Shown piece by piece: positions 40,542-52,720 of a stretch of 64,000 nt of DNA. The notes beneath the pieces are model-generated. The model was not told the DNA's origin. It made no database searches and saw only the letters and a program-made list of their open reading frames with translations. The translations under genes and the position numbers were made by a program. The stretch spans positions 15,872,001-15,936,000 of the forward strand of contig NC_088786.1 in assembly GCF_949628265.1 (NCBI RefSeq). The letters run 5' to 3'. Source of the DNA: Cloeon dipterum (taxonomy: Eukaryota; Arthropoda; Insecta; Ephemeroptera; Baetidae). The first letter of the stretch is position 1, and the number at the start of each line of letters is the position of its first letter.

Positions 40542-43500
40542 TTAAAATCTTATTTTTCCACTCAGAATTTCACCGTAGAGTTCCTGAGTGAGCTCTTCAA
40601 AGTGAAGGGACCTGGCCCTACGGAAGTAAAGGGTGTCGTTTCCAACTTTTGCAGGGTCAAAGCCTTCATTTTGCAAGTTGAACTTCTTCAGCTTGAAAGT
40701 TGCTGAAAATAAAATGACACACGTCATTAGTACAAGCGTCGCTGGATGCTTATCGCTAATTGTGTTTTACACGTCATGTCAATTTTCTGAGCAATGCGCA
40801 GGAAAATAGGTTGGGCATAGGAAGGCAGCGACGAAGAAAGCGCCTTAGCCAATTCGTCTAAATTCAAACTTGAATCGGCATCAACAATGGTAGCCATGCC
40901 AGCGCGTCCGTCACTTTGAGGGATCTAATGAATGAATTTATTAAATGGTACTAAAATTTTGCTTCATTAAAGTCAATAATTACTTCCACGCCGTACACGC
41001 AAATATCTCTCAATCCAACCGCATCAGCAAGAGCATTCTCTACTTCCACGTTTGAAACGTTCTCTCCCTTCCATCGAAATGTGTCGCCAGTTCGGTCCTT
41101 AAAATAAAGATAGCCTAACTCGTCCTTCACCAAAATGTCTCCTAAATCAATTAAATTAACGCAGGTACTTGAAAATATTAAACAATTGAATACCTGACAT
41201 GAAATATTTGTCTCCCTCGGTGAAAACGTCATAAGCAACTTTTTTGTCGGACGCCGATTCATTATTCAGATAGCCATGGAACTGTCGAGAAGCGTCACTA
41301 TTCATAATTTTTCCGATGATCATGCCAGGTTCACCTGTCTCAAAGTATTAAAAATTTCCAGACAGAGGTTGAGCCTATATAATGTACCCGGTTTGCACCT
41401 TATGCAAAAATTATCCTTGTCCCTCGTGAGCTCCCCAGTTTGTTCGTTGGCCCTCACAAGAGCTAAAGGATTAGCAAAGTCTGGTAAAATGATGGGTAAG
41501 AATCCAACCGCTCCTATTTTTCCTTCGCTGTTTACTGCGATCAATTGCAAATGTTTTTAACTTCAAGGGTCCATAAAAAGCGAGAAAACTTTCATACCTA
41601 TATTGCAATTGCCTTCAGTGGCGCCGTAAAATTCCACAACCTTTTGAATGGCGAAACGGTCTAAAAACCGCTTCCAGATACCTTCTTTGAGCCCATTTCC
41701 TAGCATTTTTACCACTTTATGGTCCTTGTCAAAGGGCGTTTCAGGGGCAATAAGCAAGTAGCGGCACATCTCTCCGATGTATTGCGCAACCTAAAAGATT
41801 ATTTTAAAATTCAGATTTAATTGAATGACATGAAAATCCGGCTTTTTAATACCGTGCACTTGTTTTGTGAACAATCTTCCCAGTATTTGGATGCTGAGAA
41901 TTTCTCTCGAAGGACGCACGAGAGACCACGGGTAAAGGCAGAACCAAACCCGACAACCGTTCCTGCTGAGTGGTACAATGGAAGCGGAATATAAAGTCGA
42001 TCTTTTGAATCAAGCTTCGCTAAGTTTATAGCCGACAAAGCCACGCAAAGATACCTTTAAAATTCACATTTTCAAATATGAGAAAAATGAGTGAAAATCT
42101 TTTGGAAGGTTTTACCTTGACGTTTTCATAATTGCAGCTTTTGGAAGTCCAGTGGTTCCTGAAGTGAAAATGTACAAAAGGGCATTGTCGTAGTTGGGAA
42201 ATCTGAGGCTCTCAATAGGGTGTCCTTGTTCGGCATTTAAAAGCGGATTCAGAAAATCAAAGCTTTCATAATGCTGGGCTTTTTGATCGGCACCGTTGAA
42301 GCTGAACAGCTTGCACGCATTAGGAATGGCATCTTTGATCTCGCTAATCGCTGGAAATATTTCAAAAGTAAAAATTCAGTTAATAGCACTGTATTTTTGA
42401 TTGACACCCAATAAATGAATCTATTAACTTTTGAACAAGACTGCTATCGGTTAAAATTTGCTTAGTAAATTTATTGGAAAATTTAAATATAGCAAAAATT
42501 TCAAGCAATTATACAATATTATTTTATACTTGCTGAAATAGCATTACACTAATGGTCTTCCGGGCCGGATGCACAATTTTAAAATGAGTGTAAATGACGA
42601 GTCTACGAAAAGAAAAAAAATCTTACCGTCCACAAGATCATTACTGACGATTACTGCTTTTGAACGGACAATATTGAGCGAGTGCTGCAGGGCCTTTTTC
42701 CTTAGCGACGTATTGACCAAAGCCGTGACGACGCCTAGTCGTGATAAGCCCACCCAGATGGCCACATATTCTGGTCTGTTGGTGCTCACAAGGGCAACCA
42801 CATCTCCTTGCTTAAATCCTCTTTTGTGAAAACAGTTCGTTACTTTCCAACTCAGCTCATCCAGCTACAACAGTAAAATAAAAATTAATCTCTGCGCAGA
42901 GGGCAATAAGCAACCAGGTGCTCCACCTGCTTGTACGTCCAGATTTGGTCTTTAAATAGAATAAAGACATCATCAGGTCGGTCATTTGCTAGGTCAGAGA
43001 GCATAGATGCGGGTGACATGTTATATTTCTTGAATCTTCTGTTTTCTGCCTTCACTTTGATCATCACTTTGACTAAGCTGAAATGTTATCACGAATGAGT
43101 CATGCGATTTTGATTGAAAATGATTTAATTTCTCAAAGATGAAAATAAATATGCCATCCTATTTATTTTAGCACCATTAAATTGTTAATAATTTCGCAAT
43201 TATCACTAATTTCCGATGACCGCAAGTATTTGTTAACAGCAATTTGATGAAAAACAACAAAAAAGTTCAAACAGAGTAAACAGACTCTATCCTCGTTGCT
43301 TTAAAACTTCCTATCCTTCAAAAAAGCTGCCAGGCTTTTTCCAAAACGAAGAAGAAACCAGATAGCTATTATTTTAAATCTAAAATTTTAATTTAATACA
43401 GATCAAACATTTTTGCATTTTAATCTCTTATTGACTTATTGTTATTGTGACATTATCTCTGATAAAAATTACAACATATATACTGTGTACATTTCTTGCA

Positions 43501-44889
43501 CCTTTTGATTGCTATTTTTCACGTGACATGATCTGAACGCATAAGTCATAACATCTGACTCCACTACGTATGCATAATATTAAATTACACTTTGATCATA
43601 AGTGAATGACGCCGCCAATATTACGTAAAATGATGTTATGTTCTCTTCTCTATCTTGATCGATGCACACTCAACCTATTAACGCGTAGTATAACGCTTAA
43701 TATCCGCCCGCGATCTCTACCAAATAGAACAAACAAGGGTCACATTTTTAAATAAGTAAATGGTTTATTATTGTATTTTTACGTGCACATTGTACCCTAG
43801 ATCTGTTTGAGCATGATATCGAAAGTTAAATAATTTTGTTTATCAACACTGTGAGTAGAATCTTGTTTGTAAGATCAATCTAGAAATACGTCCAAAGAAA
43901 GTTCAACGATCAGCTCAACTGAATAACGTGCACACATAATAATATATTATGAATCATTTTAAAATAAAAAAAATAATTATTGTGTGGCAGCAATTAAATT
44001 AACAGTCAATATAATATCGTTCTCTTTGTCATGGGATTTTCATGCAACAATAAGGTGTTTGTGGTATGTTTGATGTTTAAGCCACTAAGAGTGACGGTCA
44101 GTTAAAACCACACACATGAAATTTTGCATGTAGATATATTGTGCCACAAAATACGTAATAAAATTTCCGTTATTTTTTTTTCCTTTCCTGACCACATCGG
44201 CAAAAAATAGTTTACACACGGTGGTTAAACATTCGTCACCACCGGTCCCTTACGGATTTAGCGATTTGGTCAGGTTTTAATAAGGGACATAATATAAAGG
44301 ACATATATTTATAATTGCAAAGTGTTAATAAGAATTACAAGGTGTTAATTACTGCATGAGCCGAAACATTAACATGGTCATTTAATGATTTAATTTAATA
44401 TTAAGTAGGATGGTGGGAACTACAAAAAATACAGATTTTTAAAATTTAATTCAATGCAAAATGTCCAATTAAAAATAAATGAAAAAATTGGGATTTTATT
44501 CTATACTTATTGTAATTTATAAGGATGCCTGGCATAGAACAAAAATCTTGAGTACGTGTGTTACTTTAAAATTCACGTAAATTAAATTTAAAAGAACTAA
44601 TTTTGACGACTTTTTTATTATAGCATATTTATGAATGTATTGACTTAGTGTGAGAAGAAACAACAATGATAAAAAATTAATTAGATTGATTTCTAGAAAT
44701 ATTTAAAGGAACTCACCCAAGATCTCTTGGCAATGTTTTGATGATGGTCCATACTCTCGGTAGCTTCCAAACAAATAATGAAAAGACCGTCACATAAGCA
44801 AATTGCAGTATCAGGGCAAGAGGTTGGAAAATTAAAATCAAAACCGAGGCTACAAAACTCGCAAGCTTTGAGATTTTATCCTCCTTCAT
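40542..44889 (-). CDS. Fatp: Long-chain fatty acid transport protein (SLC27A/FATP family)
   Basis: This membrane-anchored acyl-CoA synthetase couples fatty acid uptake to CoA activation. Exons: 44889-44717, 43077-42927, 42864-42627, 42350-42116, 42054-41853, 41790-41598, 41534-41388, 41334-41194, 41141-40984, 40924-40771 and 40702-40542. The product is 650 residues (human FATP4 has 643). Residues about 8-45 hold the hydrophobic N-terminal anchor. The AMP-binding motif is [14 protein letters not shown] near residues 245-260. The adenylate-forming core includes EFYGATEGN, and the FATP signature [19 protein letters not shown] lies in exon 9. The C-terminus ([14 protein letters not shown], then an RF end) fits the family. 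The exon 2 donor was set at CAG/GTGGAG because it joins TYKQ to LDELS as in relatives. Intron 1 (1.6 kb) holds no gene. The start lies 370 bases from the EMC4 start on the opposite strand. Confidence 0.95.
43078..44716 (-). other. FATP intron 1
   Basis: A 1.6-kb AT-rich intron between the membrane-anchor exon and the rest of FATP. I see no nested gene, RNA gene or repeat family in it. Confidence 0.6.
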
Positions 44890-45259
44890 CTTTCTGGCGA
44901 ATACAGCTGAAATGTTAAACGGAGAGCGACTATCGAAGTCTCATCTGCTTAATGGCTAATGGCATAACATTTAAACCCTTTTAATTTTTATACAATTCTG
45001 ACATTGCTAGCTCCAGATTCTGTGTCGCGCTCTTTGTCTTTCCCCCTCTCCCTCTCCTTTTCGATGAGGATGTTGTTTTCATTTGCCTTTTGTCCACCAG
45101 ATGCTACTTCGATCAACTTATTTACGAAGGGGGCGAGGCAGTGTATGTATTTTGGTTTTGCGTTGACTCGACGTCCAAATTAAACTATCTAAATTAATTG
45201 ATCCGCACATTCCTTATAATTTTGTTACTTGCGGGCTAATTAAAGCTACTGTTTGAAAT
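44890..45259. promoter_or_regulatory. Bidirectional promoter region of FATP and EMC4
   Basis: The two start codons (minus at 44889, plus at 45260) are 370 bases apart with no room for separate long promoters, so both genes probably share this region. No TATA box stands out. Confidence 0.6.
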
Positions 45260-46486
45260 ATGAGGGAAACAGCAACCAGCGGCGCATCCAAATCACAGAA
45301 AAAGCCCAGATGGGCTTTGGATTTTGGCTCAACAAGGTTTGTCTAAAAGTCACACGGTTTTGATTAATATTATTCATATTATTATTGCCCCATCAAGCTA
45401 CAAACAGTTTTGATAATTCTAAAAAAAGATATCATGGAGCTTGCCTTAATTTTTCTCTTAATAATCCTATTTATGTGTAAAGTTTACTAAAGCTGTTAAT
45501 GTTGAGTATAATATAGACGGGTAAAATGTACACTTCAGTTAGTTACCTTTTCACACACAAAATGTGTGCGAGAAACATGGGTGTATCAGGACCTCATACA
45601 TCTATGGGGAAGTGTACACACCGTGTGTAAAAGTCACAAACTAAGTGGAATAGGAATTTTCGTGTGTGAATTGTACTTAATTTCCTTAGTACTATACATT
45701 CACACACAAAATGTGAGCTAGGAAAACAGCGTGTATACCATTCATTCATCTTACCGCACCTAAAATGTTGGTAGTGTAAAAAGGAATGAAATATTTTGCT
45801 ATCAACTTTTGATGGGAGCGCAGAGTATGATGATTATGCCTCATGGTTCTTAAAGAAAAATTTATATTTTGCATTCTGTAGGTTCAAGAGCGATAATGCG
45901 TGCAGTGTCAGTCTTCCTTCGCCACCAGGATATAACCCCTCTGCAGTCCAGGTGCATGCCGAGTCATCCAAGGAAAATGATTCGAGTCACCTAATAATAA
46001 AGAAGTCGTGGGATCTGGCTCTGGGACCAATTAAACAGGTATTGTTTGATTGATCTGTACAAGCATTGAGTCAAGAATGACAATTTTACTTATATTTAAA
46101 TTTGCAGGTTCCCATGAATCTGTTTTTGATGTATATGGCTGGAAACTCGATCTCGATTTTCCCTATTATGATGGTTGGCATGTTGATAATCAGACCTTTC
46201 AAATCACTCTTCACAATGCAGCAAGGCAAGTAGTGTTTAATGCGATAAAAATAAATCTCAATTGTGATTTAATTGCGAAAAAATTTCAGCATTTAAGGTG
46301 ATTGAAGGAAATCAAGTGATTGGTCAAAAGTTTGTTTATCTTATCGGCAACATTCTCAACATTGCTCTGGCTCTCTATAAATGCCACAGTATGGGTCTTC
46401 TTCCTACACATTCCTCAGACTGGCTTGCATTTGTGGAACCACAACAGAGAATTGAATACCTTGGAGGAGGCATATCTTTCACATAA
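45260..46486 (+). CDS. EMC4: ER membrane protein complex subunit 4
   Basis: A subunit of the EMC insertase, which places transmembrane segments into the ER membrane. Exons: 45260-45336, 45882-46038, 46108-46225 and 46290-46486, giving 182 residues (human 183). Strong matches to human EMC4 include [31 protein letters not shown], then [16 protein letters not shown] and [18 protein letters not shown]. Two hydrophobic segments lie in exons 3 and 4. The short first exon (MRETATSG, then [11 protein letters not shown]) is not visible as a long open frame and was placed by phase and by the conserved basic-Trp segment. Intron 3 must use a GC donor at 46226-46227 (CAAG then GCAAGT): the nearby GT would shift frame into a stop. 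Polyadenylation signal AATAAA at 46543. Confidence 0.95.
45530..45715. repeat. Foldback/direct repeat cluster in EMC4 intron 1
   Basis: The 16-base unit TCACACACAAAATGTG occurs exactly at 45551-45566 and 45700-45715. GTGTGTGAAT (45662-45671) faces its exact complement ATTCACACAC (45698-45707). A looser inverted repeat pairs about 45530-45570 with about 45610-45648. This could be a remnant of a small foldback DNA element or locally generated repetition; no terminal target-site duplication was established. Confidence 0.5.
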
Positions 46487-46890
46487 AAACCTGTTACAAA
46501 CAGACTTCTAAATATTTATGTTTGTCATGTGTTTGATGTTCAAATAAACAAAAAAAATTTGCTCACTCCAGCATCCATCCATCTTAAATTAGTATTTCTG
46601 CCCTTAAATTCGACCGGAGTAAGGTGAAATTTTAATAAGAGGCTTGCATTACAACTTTGTTAGCAAGTACGTTTTTTAATTATCATAATTATTGCGACGG
46701 TTGCATACAAGTGCTTTAAAGTTAACAAAATTTAATGGCATTTTAATATTTAAAATAATTTATCTTCAGTTCGCTTCTTTGTTTCCTAACAAGTGCAATG
46801 TGCAATCTTCTTCTGGCATCTGCAGACAAAGTATTAAGTCATAAGAATCATCAATGACAATCTCTTTGTCACCTTGAATTGCTTGCTTAT
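46487..46890. other. Convergent 3' flanks of EMC4 and STMP1
   Basis: The EMC4 polyadenylation signal lies at 46543-46548. The rest is AT-rich presumed 3' untranslated and spacer DNA, with no further gene visible. Confidence 0.5.
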
Positions 46891-47092
46891 CTATTTATCC
46901 TTTTTATGCTGATCTGCCCAACCTTTAACTTTTTCCCACAACTTTGATGGTTCGTCAACTCTTGGAATCTATGGATTCAAACCATCATGTCACTGGTTAA
47001 ATATTTTTGAGAAATTGAAAAAATAATACCTCGTAGTTTTGACTAATATATACTCCAGCGTAGACTCCTGCCCCGAACGTTAGCTGCAACAT
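46891..47092 (-). CDS. STMP1: Short transmembrane mitochondrial protein 1 homologue
   Basis: A 46-residue microprotein encoded by exons 47092-47030 and 46968-46891 (phase 0 junction). The start MLQLTFGAGVYAGVYISQNY parallels human STMP1, which also begins MLQ and has a single hydrophobic segment ending in AQNYDIPN. The second exon gives IPRVDEPSKLWEKVKGWADQ and a lysine-rich end. STMP1 is an inner-membrane mitochondrial microprotein. The start codon overlaps a possible splice acceptor (ATGTTGCAG), so a longer form joined to the hydrophobic open frame upstream (47208-47369) is possible. I favour the short form because it matches the vertebrate start. Confidence 0.8.
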
Positions 47093-47207
47093 AAGTCCAT
47101 ATCATCATTTTGTTTTGGTACCGCTAAGCTTTTAACATAGTACAAGGATGGGATCAGAATAAGATATTTCAATATTTAGAACGTGCTGTGCTGCTGGCAA
47201 ATTTCCA

Positions 47208-47369
47208 CTAACTGACGTCTTGAACTAATAATGAATGCAAATAAAATAAGCAATAGAAGCCAGAGAAAGCAATGAGGAAAGGGATTCCGCTTACAATTCC
47301 ACCTACTAATAAATGCACCACGATGAACGTGAATAGAAGTGCATTGTAAAGGAATGTTACGATCGTCAT
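47208..47369 (-). CDS. Hydrophobic 53-residue open frame upstream of STMP1
   Basis: It begins MTIVTFLYNALLFTF and is hydrophobic almost throughout, like a one- or two-pass membrane microprotein. It lies on the same strand, just upstream of STMP1. It may be an independent microprotein, an upstream ORF on a shared transcript, or the first part of a longer STMP1 isoform: a GT donor at 47294 and the acceptor at 47084 would join in frame. I do not recognise a family. Confidence 0.35.
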   Translation of the reverse strand: MTIVTFLYNALLFTFIVVHLLVGGIVSGIPFLIAFSGFYCLFYLHSLLVQDVS

Positions 47370-47966
47370 TATTGCACTACTTGGACAATTTAAAAACTAT
47401 CAATCGGGCGTGCAGCCTTCATCTAAAGCCGCCATGGGGCAAGTGCTATTTTTAGATGGGAGCAGATTTTAAAGTAAAAATAGGAATGCTGAGCTGGGCG
47501 CAAATCAGACACGCGCTCTAATGACGACATGCACGACTAATTCTAGTTGTTGCTTTTCAAAATCTTCTAGATCAACTTATTATAGGAGACTCAATTGTCA
47601 ACACAACTCGGTTACAGTTTGAATTCTTTCAGGGTACAAAAAATGTTGATGCAACATCAGAATAATTGTGATGAATTTTGGTTCGGGCTGAATAATATTT
47701 TTTCAAGAAAAGGGCTTACCAGAAATCTAAACATTTTCCAAGGCTCGGATAGAAAAATTAGCAAGATGTTTGCGGCTTGCAGTGATTTGCTATTCCAGCG
47801 CGTCAACAATGAATTCAGCTGATCAGCTGCAAAGAAAGGGGGCGGTGCTCAATAACAAACCAAATGAATGGCTTCACATCACTATAAATCTTGCCGTCTG
47901 TGTCTGGATCCGTGACTGACTGCAAAGTTTATGTATCCTAAAAGCTGAAACGAGTATTTCTTTAAA
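47370..47966. promoter_or_regulatory. Divergent promoter region between the STMP1 locus and Gemin6
   Basis: About 600 bases separate the minus-strand STMP1 locus from the plus-strand Gemin6 start. The plus-strand open frame at 47595-47822 shows no family resemblance and probably lies in the leader or promoter. Confidence 0.45.
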
Positions 47967-48493
47967 ATGCATTCAATCTACGAAGACGAAAGGATTTTCA
48001 AATTCTACAATCACGTTGGAAAGGTTGTGAAGGTGACTTTAAGTAATAAAAAGTCGACAACAGGAACAGTGTGCTCAATAGATCCTGTATCAGGAAGGTA
48101 AAATGTTTTGCACAAATATATACATATTTGCAGAGTATTCATGCTTTCAATTTCAGCATTGTTCTGTTGGAGATTGTTTCCAAGAAGCTACAGATTCTGA
48201 TGGGACACTCAGTGGTCTCGATTGAAGATTGCTCTGACCTGGACGCTGATGATGTCTCAAGGGTTTTACCTGACCACAATTCTCAGAGAGCTTCAAATAA
48301 TGTTGGCATCGACTCGGTGAAAAACTGGTTACTGAAGAACAGGATGGTTTGTGAGGAGTCTGGAAATGGGATATTGATTGTTGGTGGAGCAGTGTCAATT
48401 TGTGCACCTTACACAGAAGATATGTGCACTGGAGACAATGAACTGGTGGTGGACAGAATTCGTGAACTTCTAAGTAAAATGCCAATAAATTAA
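47967..48493 (+). CDS. Gem6: Gemin6, SMN complex subunit
   Basis: Gemin6 is an Sm-fold protein that pairs with Gemin7 in the SMN complex, which assembles Sm rings on spliceosomal snRNAs. Exons 47967-48097 and 48157-48493 give 155 residues (human 167). The first exon carries the Sm-like strands (VGKVVKVTLSNKKSTTGTV, then SIDPVSGS). The second continues IVLLEIV and ILMGHSVVSIED, matching the NIVLVNF and IMGHAVQTVE stretches of human Gemin6. The C-terminal half has VKNWLLKNR and an APYTEDMC segment, as in relatives. An AATAAA lies at 48593. Confidence 0.9.
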
Positions 48494-49498
48494 GGTGAAA
48501 ATTTGCATTTCTCTGCAAATTTCGCAATTAATTATTAAAGTTCTTCAACCCCACAAAAATGCTATTTTTCTTTTAGCAAAATGAATACCTTGAATAAACA
48601 TCTCTATTTAAATAATCTAAAATGAAATCTGGAAGAAGTGATCTTCTGAGATTAAGTAAAAAATAACACCATTATTTTTACTCAATTTTTGTGTAAAATG
48701 TGCGGTAAAATATACAATTTTAAGAAAAAGAGGTGAAGTTGCCATGAATTAAATATCGCTGGTGTCATTAACAACATCTTATATACTGAAAACAAAATTA
48801 AATTTTAAAACCTTTCGCCTATTTGTAAATTCCGTTTATTCAAATATTTTAATTTATCAAAATACCGTCTCAATCTTAAATCGTAATCAATAGATTTCAT
48901 TTGAAAATTTTGATATTTTTTATTCATGATTGAATGAGCTATGTATTTTAGCCTTTATTAAAAACAGGAAGGTCAAAAATTTATACTTGCGTGTTACATT
49001 ATGTGTATATTATTGTGTGAAGATTATATTATTATTTATTTCCATTTTCCCACTCCAAGAGTTAAACACCTAAGGGAATATGTATTCCAACCAATGGGAT
49101 TACAAAATTAAATAGCAGTCGTCAACTTAGCAAACTTAATAAGCTTCACCATAAAAGAAATAAGTGGGAAATTGATGTATTTTTCTCAGGGTTAATAAAT
49201 TTGTATACATTGAGAAAATAGTCATGAAAATATTTGGTTTTTTATCTTTTTAGAATAATCATTATAGAAGTTGCAATTTTCTTGTTAGTCTGAAATCTAA
49301 AATAAAGCTTCTTTAATTTTTATGTTTGCTAGCCTGCTTGTCGTATGCAGGCAGCAGACAGCAGACACCAGTCAAAGCATCGTGACAGAGCAGAAGCAGA
49401 GTTATTTCTGTCGGCTTTTTAGACGATTTGTTATTTAAATTTATCTCCTCAAATCCCGAATTTGTCCTTCAAGAGTAGGACCGCTTTGATCTTGTGCG
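48494..49498. other. Intergenic region between Gemin6 and p47
   Basis: AT-rich spacer with the Gemin6 polyadenylation signal at 48593-48598. A GC-richer, CAG-containing stretch at about 49330-49400 is probably the p47 5' leader. I see nothing else. Confidence 0.5.
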
Positions 49499-51367
49499 AT
49501 GGCAGACCAAGAACGTATGACAGCCGAGTTCATGGAACTCACCAACGTAGGTGCAGACCAAGCGAAATTCTTCCTCGAGTCCAGTGGCTGGAGTGTTCAG
49601 GTTCCGTATTATTTAATTTAATTGTATCATAGCCTAATCGAAATTCGTAATAATATGACTATATATGCTTAATATGCGCCTCATTGAACTGTTAAATTGT
49701 TCTTGTTTCAACAACTTTCTTCTGCCAACAGTTGGCCATTGCCAGCTATTATGAGAATGGTGGAGGATCTGACATGGGTGACGAACCTGAAATCGTGCAG
49801 GAAGTCCCAGCACCTCCACGTCCTCCAGCACAAGTTAAGACTGAGCCTGAAGAAACAACCAAGAAGTCTGAGAAGAAAACTTCATCTTCTGGGTATGATG
49901 TCATGCGCTGAAATATATTGATGTTTACATAATACCTCCTCCTCTATCTTGATTCTTTAACATTTTGTGCAATAATCATAATCACACTTCTCAGGCGACA
50001 AATGTTTCCTTTATCGCAATGAACCGTTTTCATGTTCATATTTATTTAAATTGAAATGACACAGTGCTACAATTTCTTTAATCCAGGATCCAGACCTTGA
50101 GGACCCTAGATAACTCTGATGGCAGCTCTGACGAAGAAGGCCAAGCCTTTTATGCAGGTGGTTCTGAACACAGTGGTCAACAAATCCTGGGCCCATCCAA
50201 GAAAAAGGGAGATATTGTGAAGGACATTTTCAAGTCTGTTCGAGAGTAAGTCCACAATATCATAATTTAACCTTTGATGTCTGATTAACTTGTCCCCTTC
50301 TCAGACGCGGTGCTGAAGAAGTTGATGTTGATCCGCGCCAGGCATCCTCCAGCAAGAGATCCAAAGCTTTTGGTGGGACAGGTTACAGGCTTGGCCAGGC
50401 GCCTAGTGAATCGCAAGGTAAGCTAAAATAACACAGACTAATTGCAACAGAGCCAGTTAATCAAAATTAAATCTTCTAGTCATTCCTTCAACTTCAAATG
50501 AAGGTAGAACTGTTCCTCTGCAGATGACAATCAAGATGTGGAAGACTGGATTCAGCATTGATGATGGTCCACTGAAGGATTATGAGCAAAACAAGGCGTT
50601 CCTTGATTCCATCAAAAATGGGTAAGCGGTTACTCTCAAAATGTGCTGTCGTGATTCTTACACAAAACTCTCCAACAGAGAAGTTCCTCAAGAACTGTTG
50701 AACCAGGCTAGGGGCAGAGAAGTGAACGTGAACCTGGAGGACCACCACATGGAGGAATTCTCAGCGCCAAAGAGAAAGGTCCAGGTGTTTGCCGGCAAAG
50801 GACACATTCTTGGCAGTCCCACACCTGTCACTGTTGGAGTCACTCAACCAATGACAGAGAAAGACAAGGAGTCAAACGAAGATTCTGCCAAGACCGCAGT
50901 CCCAGTTGACCCCTCACAACCCTCCACCACAGTTCAAGTGCGACTCATGGACGGATCTCGCCTTCTGGCCAACCTGAACCACACTCACACAGTTGGGGAC
51001 CTACGGAGATTCATCTCAACGTAAGTATTATAATTGCTGCTGTTTATTCTTCCATCAAGAGTCAAAGGAAAAGTTTAAATTTGTAAACGAGTTCTGCAAT
51101 GAATATCATGTTATGCTGTTATCGATTTATTATCATTCTCATAATCTTGTCACAATTTTGGGAAATGCAGTGCAAGAAAATTAGCATATATCATTGATCA
51201 TAACATTTATCGTTGTTAATTTATCATGTTACAGTGCGAGACCTCACCTGCAGAATCAGACGTTTTACTTGCGAACCACCTTCCCTAGTGCGGAATTGAC
51301 AGACGATTCCAAAACCCTGAAGGAAGCAGGTCTTCTGAATGCTGCTGTTCTCCTGCGACTCAATTAA
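49499..51367 (+). CDS. p47: p47 / NSFL1C, UBX-domain cofactor of p97
   Basis: This adaptor of the AAA ATPase p97/VCP functions in Golgi and ER membrane fusion. Exons: 49499-49600, 49732-49892, 50087-50245, 50305-50417, 50480-50621, 50679-51020 and 51235-51367, giving 383 residues (human 370). Domains in order: UBA at about 1-45 ([20 protein letters not shown], ending ASYYENGG), a low-complexity acidic/basic linker, SEP at about 190-255 ([17 protein letters not shown], then [11 protein letters not shown]), and UBX at about 305-383 ([20 protein letters not shown], then [19 protein letters not shown]). Introns are short and all GT-AG. The downstream ATTAAA near 51618 is a possible polyadenylation signal. 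Confidence 0.96.
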
Positions 51368-52720
51368 GTTTGCTGCAGATAACATGCTGCACACAACACG
51401 AAGCGAAAAATTCAAGAAGAGTTGTTTTGAGCCAAAGTCTTTAATTTCCATTCCGTTTCTCTAAGCGAGAATGACACAGGGGTTTAGGAAGAGTAATGCC
51501 AATTGAATAATTTGGCAAACATACAATAATTGTGTATTGGTTTACTCAAAAGTTTCTGCTGCCTCACAAGTGATGGCATTTAATTTGTTGTATATTTATT
51601 GCGAACTACATGGTCATTAAAGTATGATTTACACTTGAATACAAAATGCAATATATTTAGGCTTGAGGATATGAGTTAAAACTTTTGACATTGTGTGCAC
51701 ATAGAATTCAGAATGTCAAAATTTGGTCACTGCTATTGATAGATAGTAACCATAGCGGATTTGAACTATATTCCATGAGCCTGATGGTTTTAATGAACAA
51801 TTAAACCCTCTGCTAAGTTATAAAAGTTTATTATAATTACAACAAATGACTTGGATTTTTTTTAACAATTTTATTGAAGTGCAAGCGCAATCTTCTTTAT
51901 TTAATTATTTACAAGAATTTCATGCAACGTCTGTGTTATTTAGAATTCTAGAATAATGAATGCTGATTGAATGCAATTAAACAATCTTTACATTGATGAT
52001 CAATAAAAATAATAACAATCAATATTTTTCAGTCTTTCAACATAACATACAGCAAAAACATGAAACATCTATCGGCACTTATGAAAAAGATTTAACATTT
52101 CCATAAATCTATCATTTAACATTTGACATCCAAATGTTGGAAAGAAATACGCAGGAAAACTAATATTGCACACTGAAATCACAAATCCATTGCAGGTAAT
52201 CACTGTGAGCTATATTTTATGGCCATGAGAGCAGGCATGCCTGCTTGCAAACAATTACTTGATAAGGCTCTTCTCAATATTGCATTATAATTTGCGAAAT
52301 TCTTTAATCCAGACTTATTGTCTACTGCTTTAAGTTGCGACAACTTCAATAAATTCACTGGATACTAAGTGTTTAACCCTCTTTAAAGCTATTTAGTAAA
52401 CATATTTGAGTAGCTTAGTAAAAGTGTAGTTCCAAAATTCTAGGAATCACTAGTGCTGTAGTCTACAGATAATGATAAAGGCATCAAGCTGTGGAAGAAT
52501 CAATTGATGTGGTGCATTAAATTGGTATAGCTCAAATTTCCCTTCCCTCTATTTCAAGTGTCAAAATTCTTCCCTACTTTCGACAGACAGTTTAAGTCCC
52601 GTTTTACGTGAGCTGCGGTGGTATTTCTGGTGAGTTATACCGACAAAATGTACAAGCGTTTTCGCGACAAGGAAAATCGGAGTGGATTTGTAATAGGTGG
52701 CATTCCTGCAAGATCGCAAC
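51368..52720. other. Convergent 3' flanks of p47 and the GT92 gene
   Basis: AT-rich presumed 3' untranslated regions of two convergent genes. I see no coding exon, RNA gene or repeat family. Confidence 0.5.

Noticed and set aside
45796-46053. Separate gene starting at 45796
   Set aside because: The upstream part is EMC4 intron 1; only 45882-46038 is exon, joined to a short first exon at 45260.
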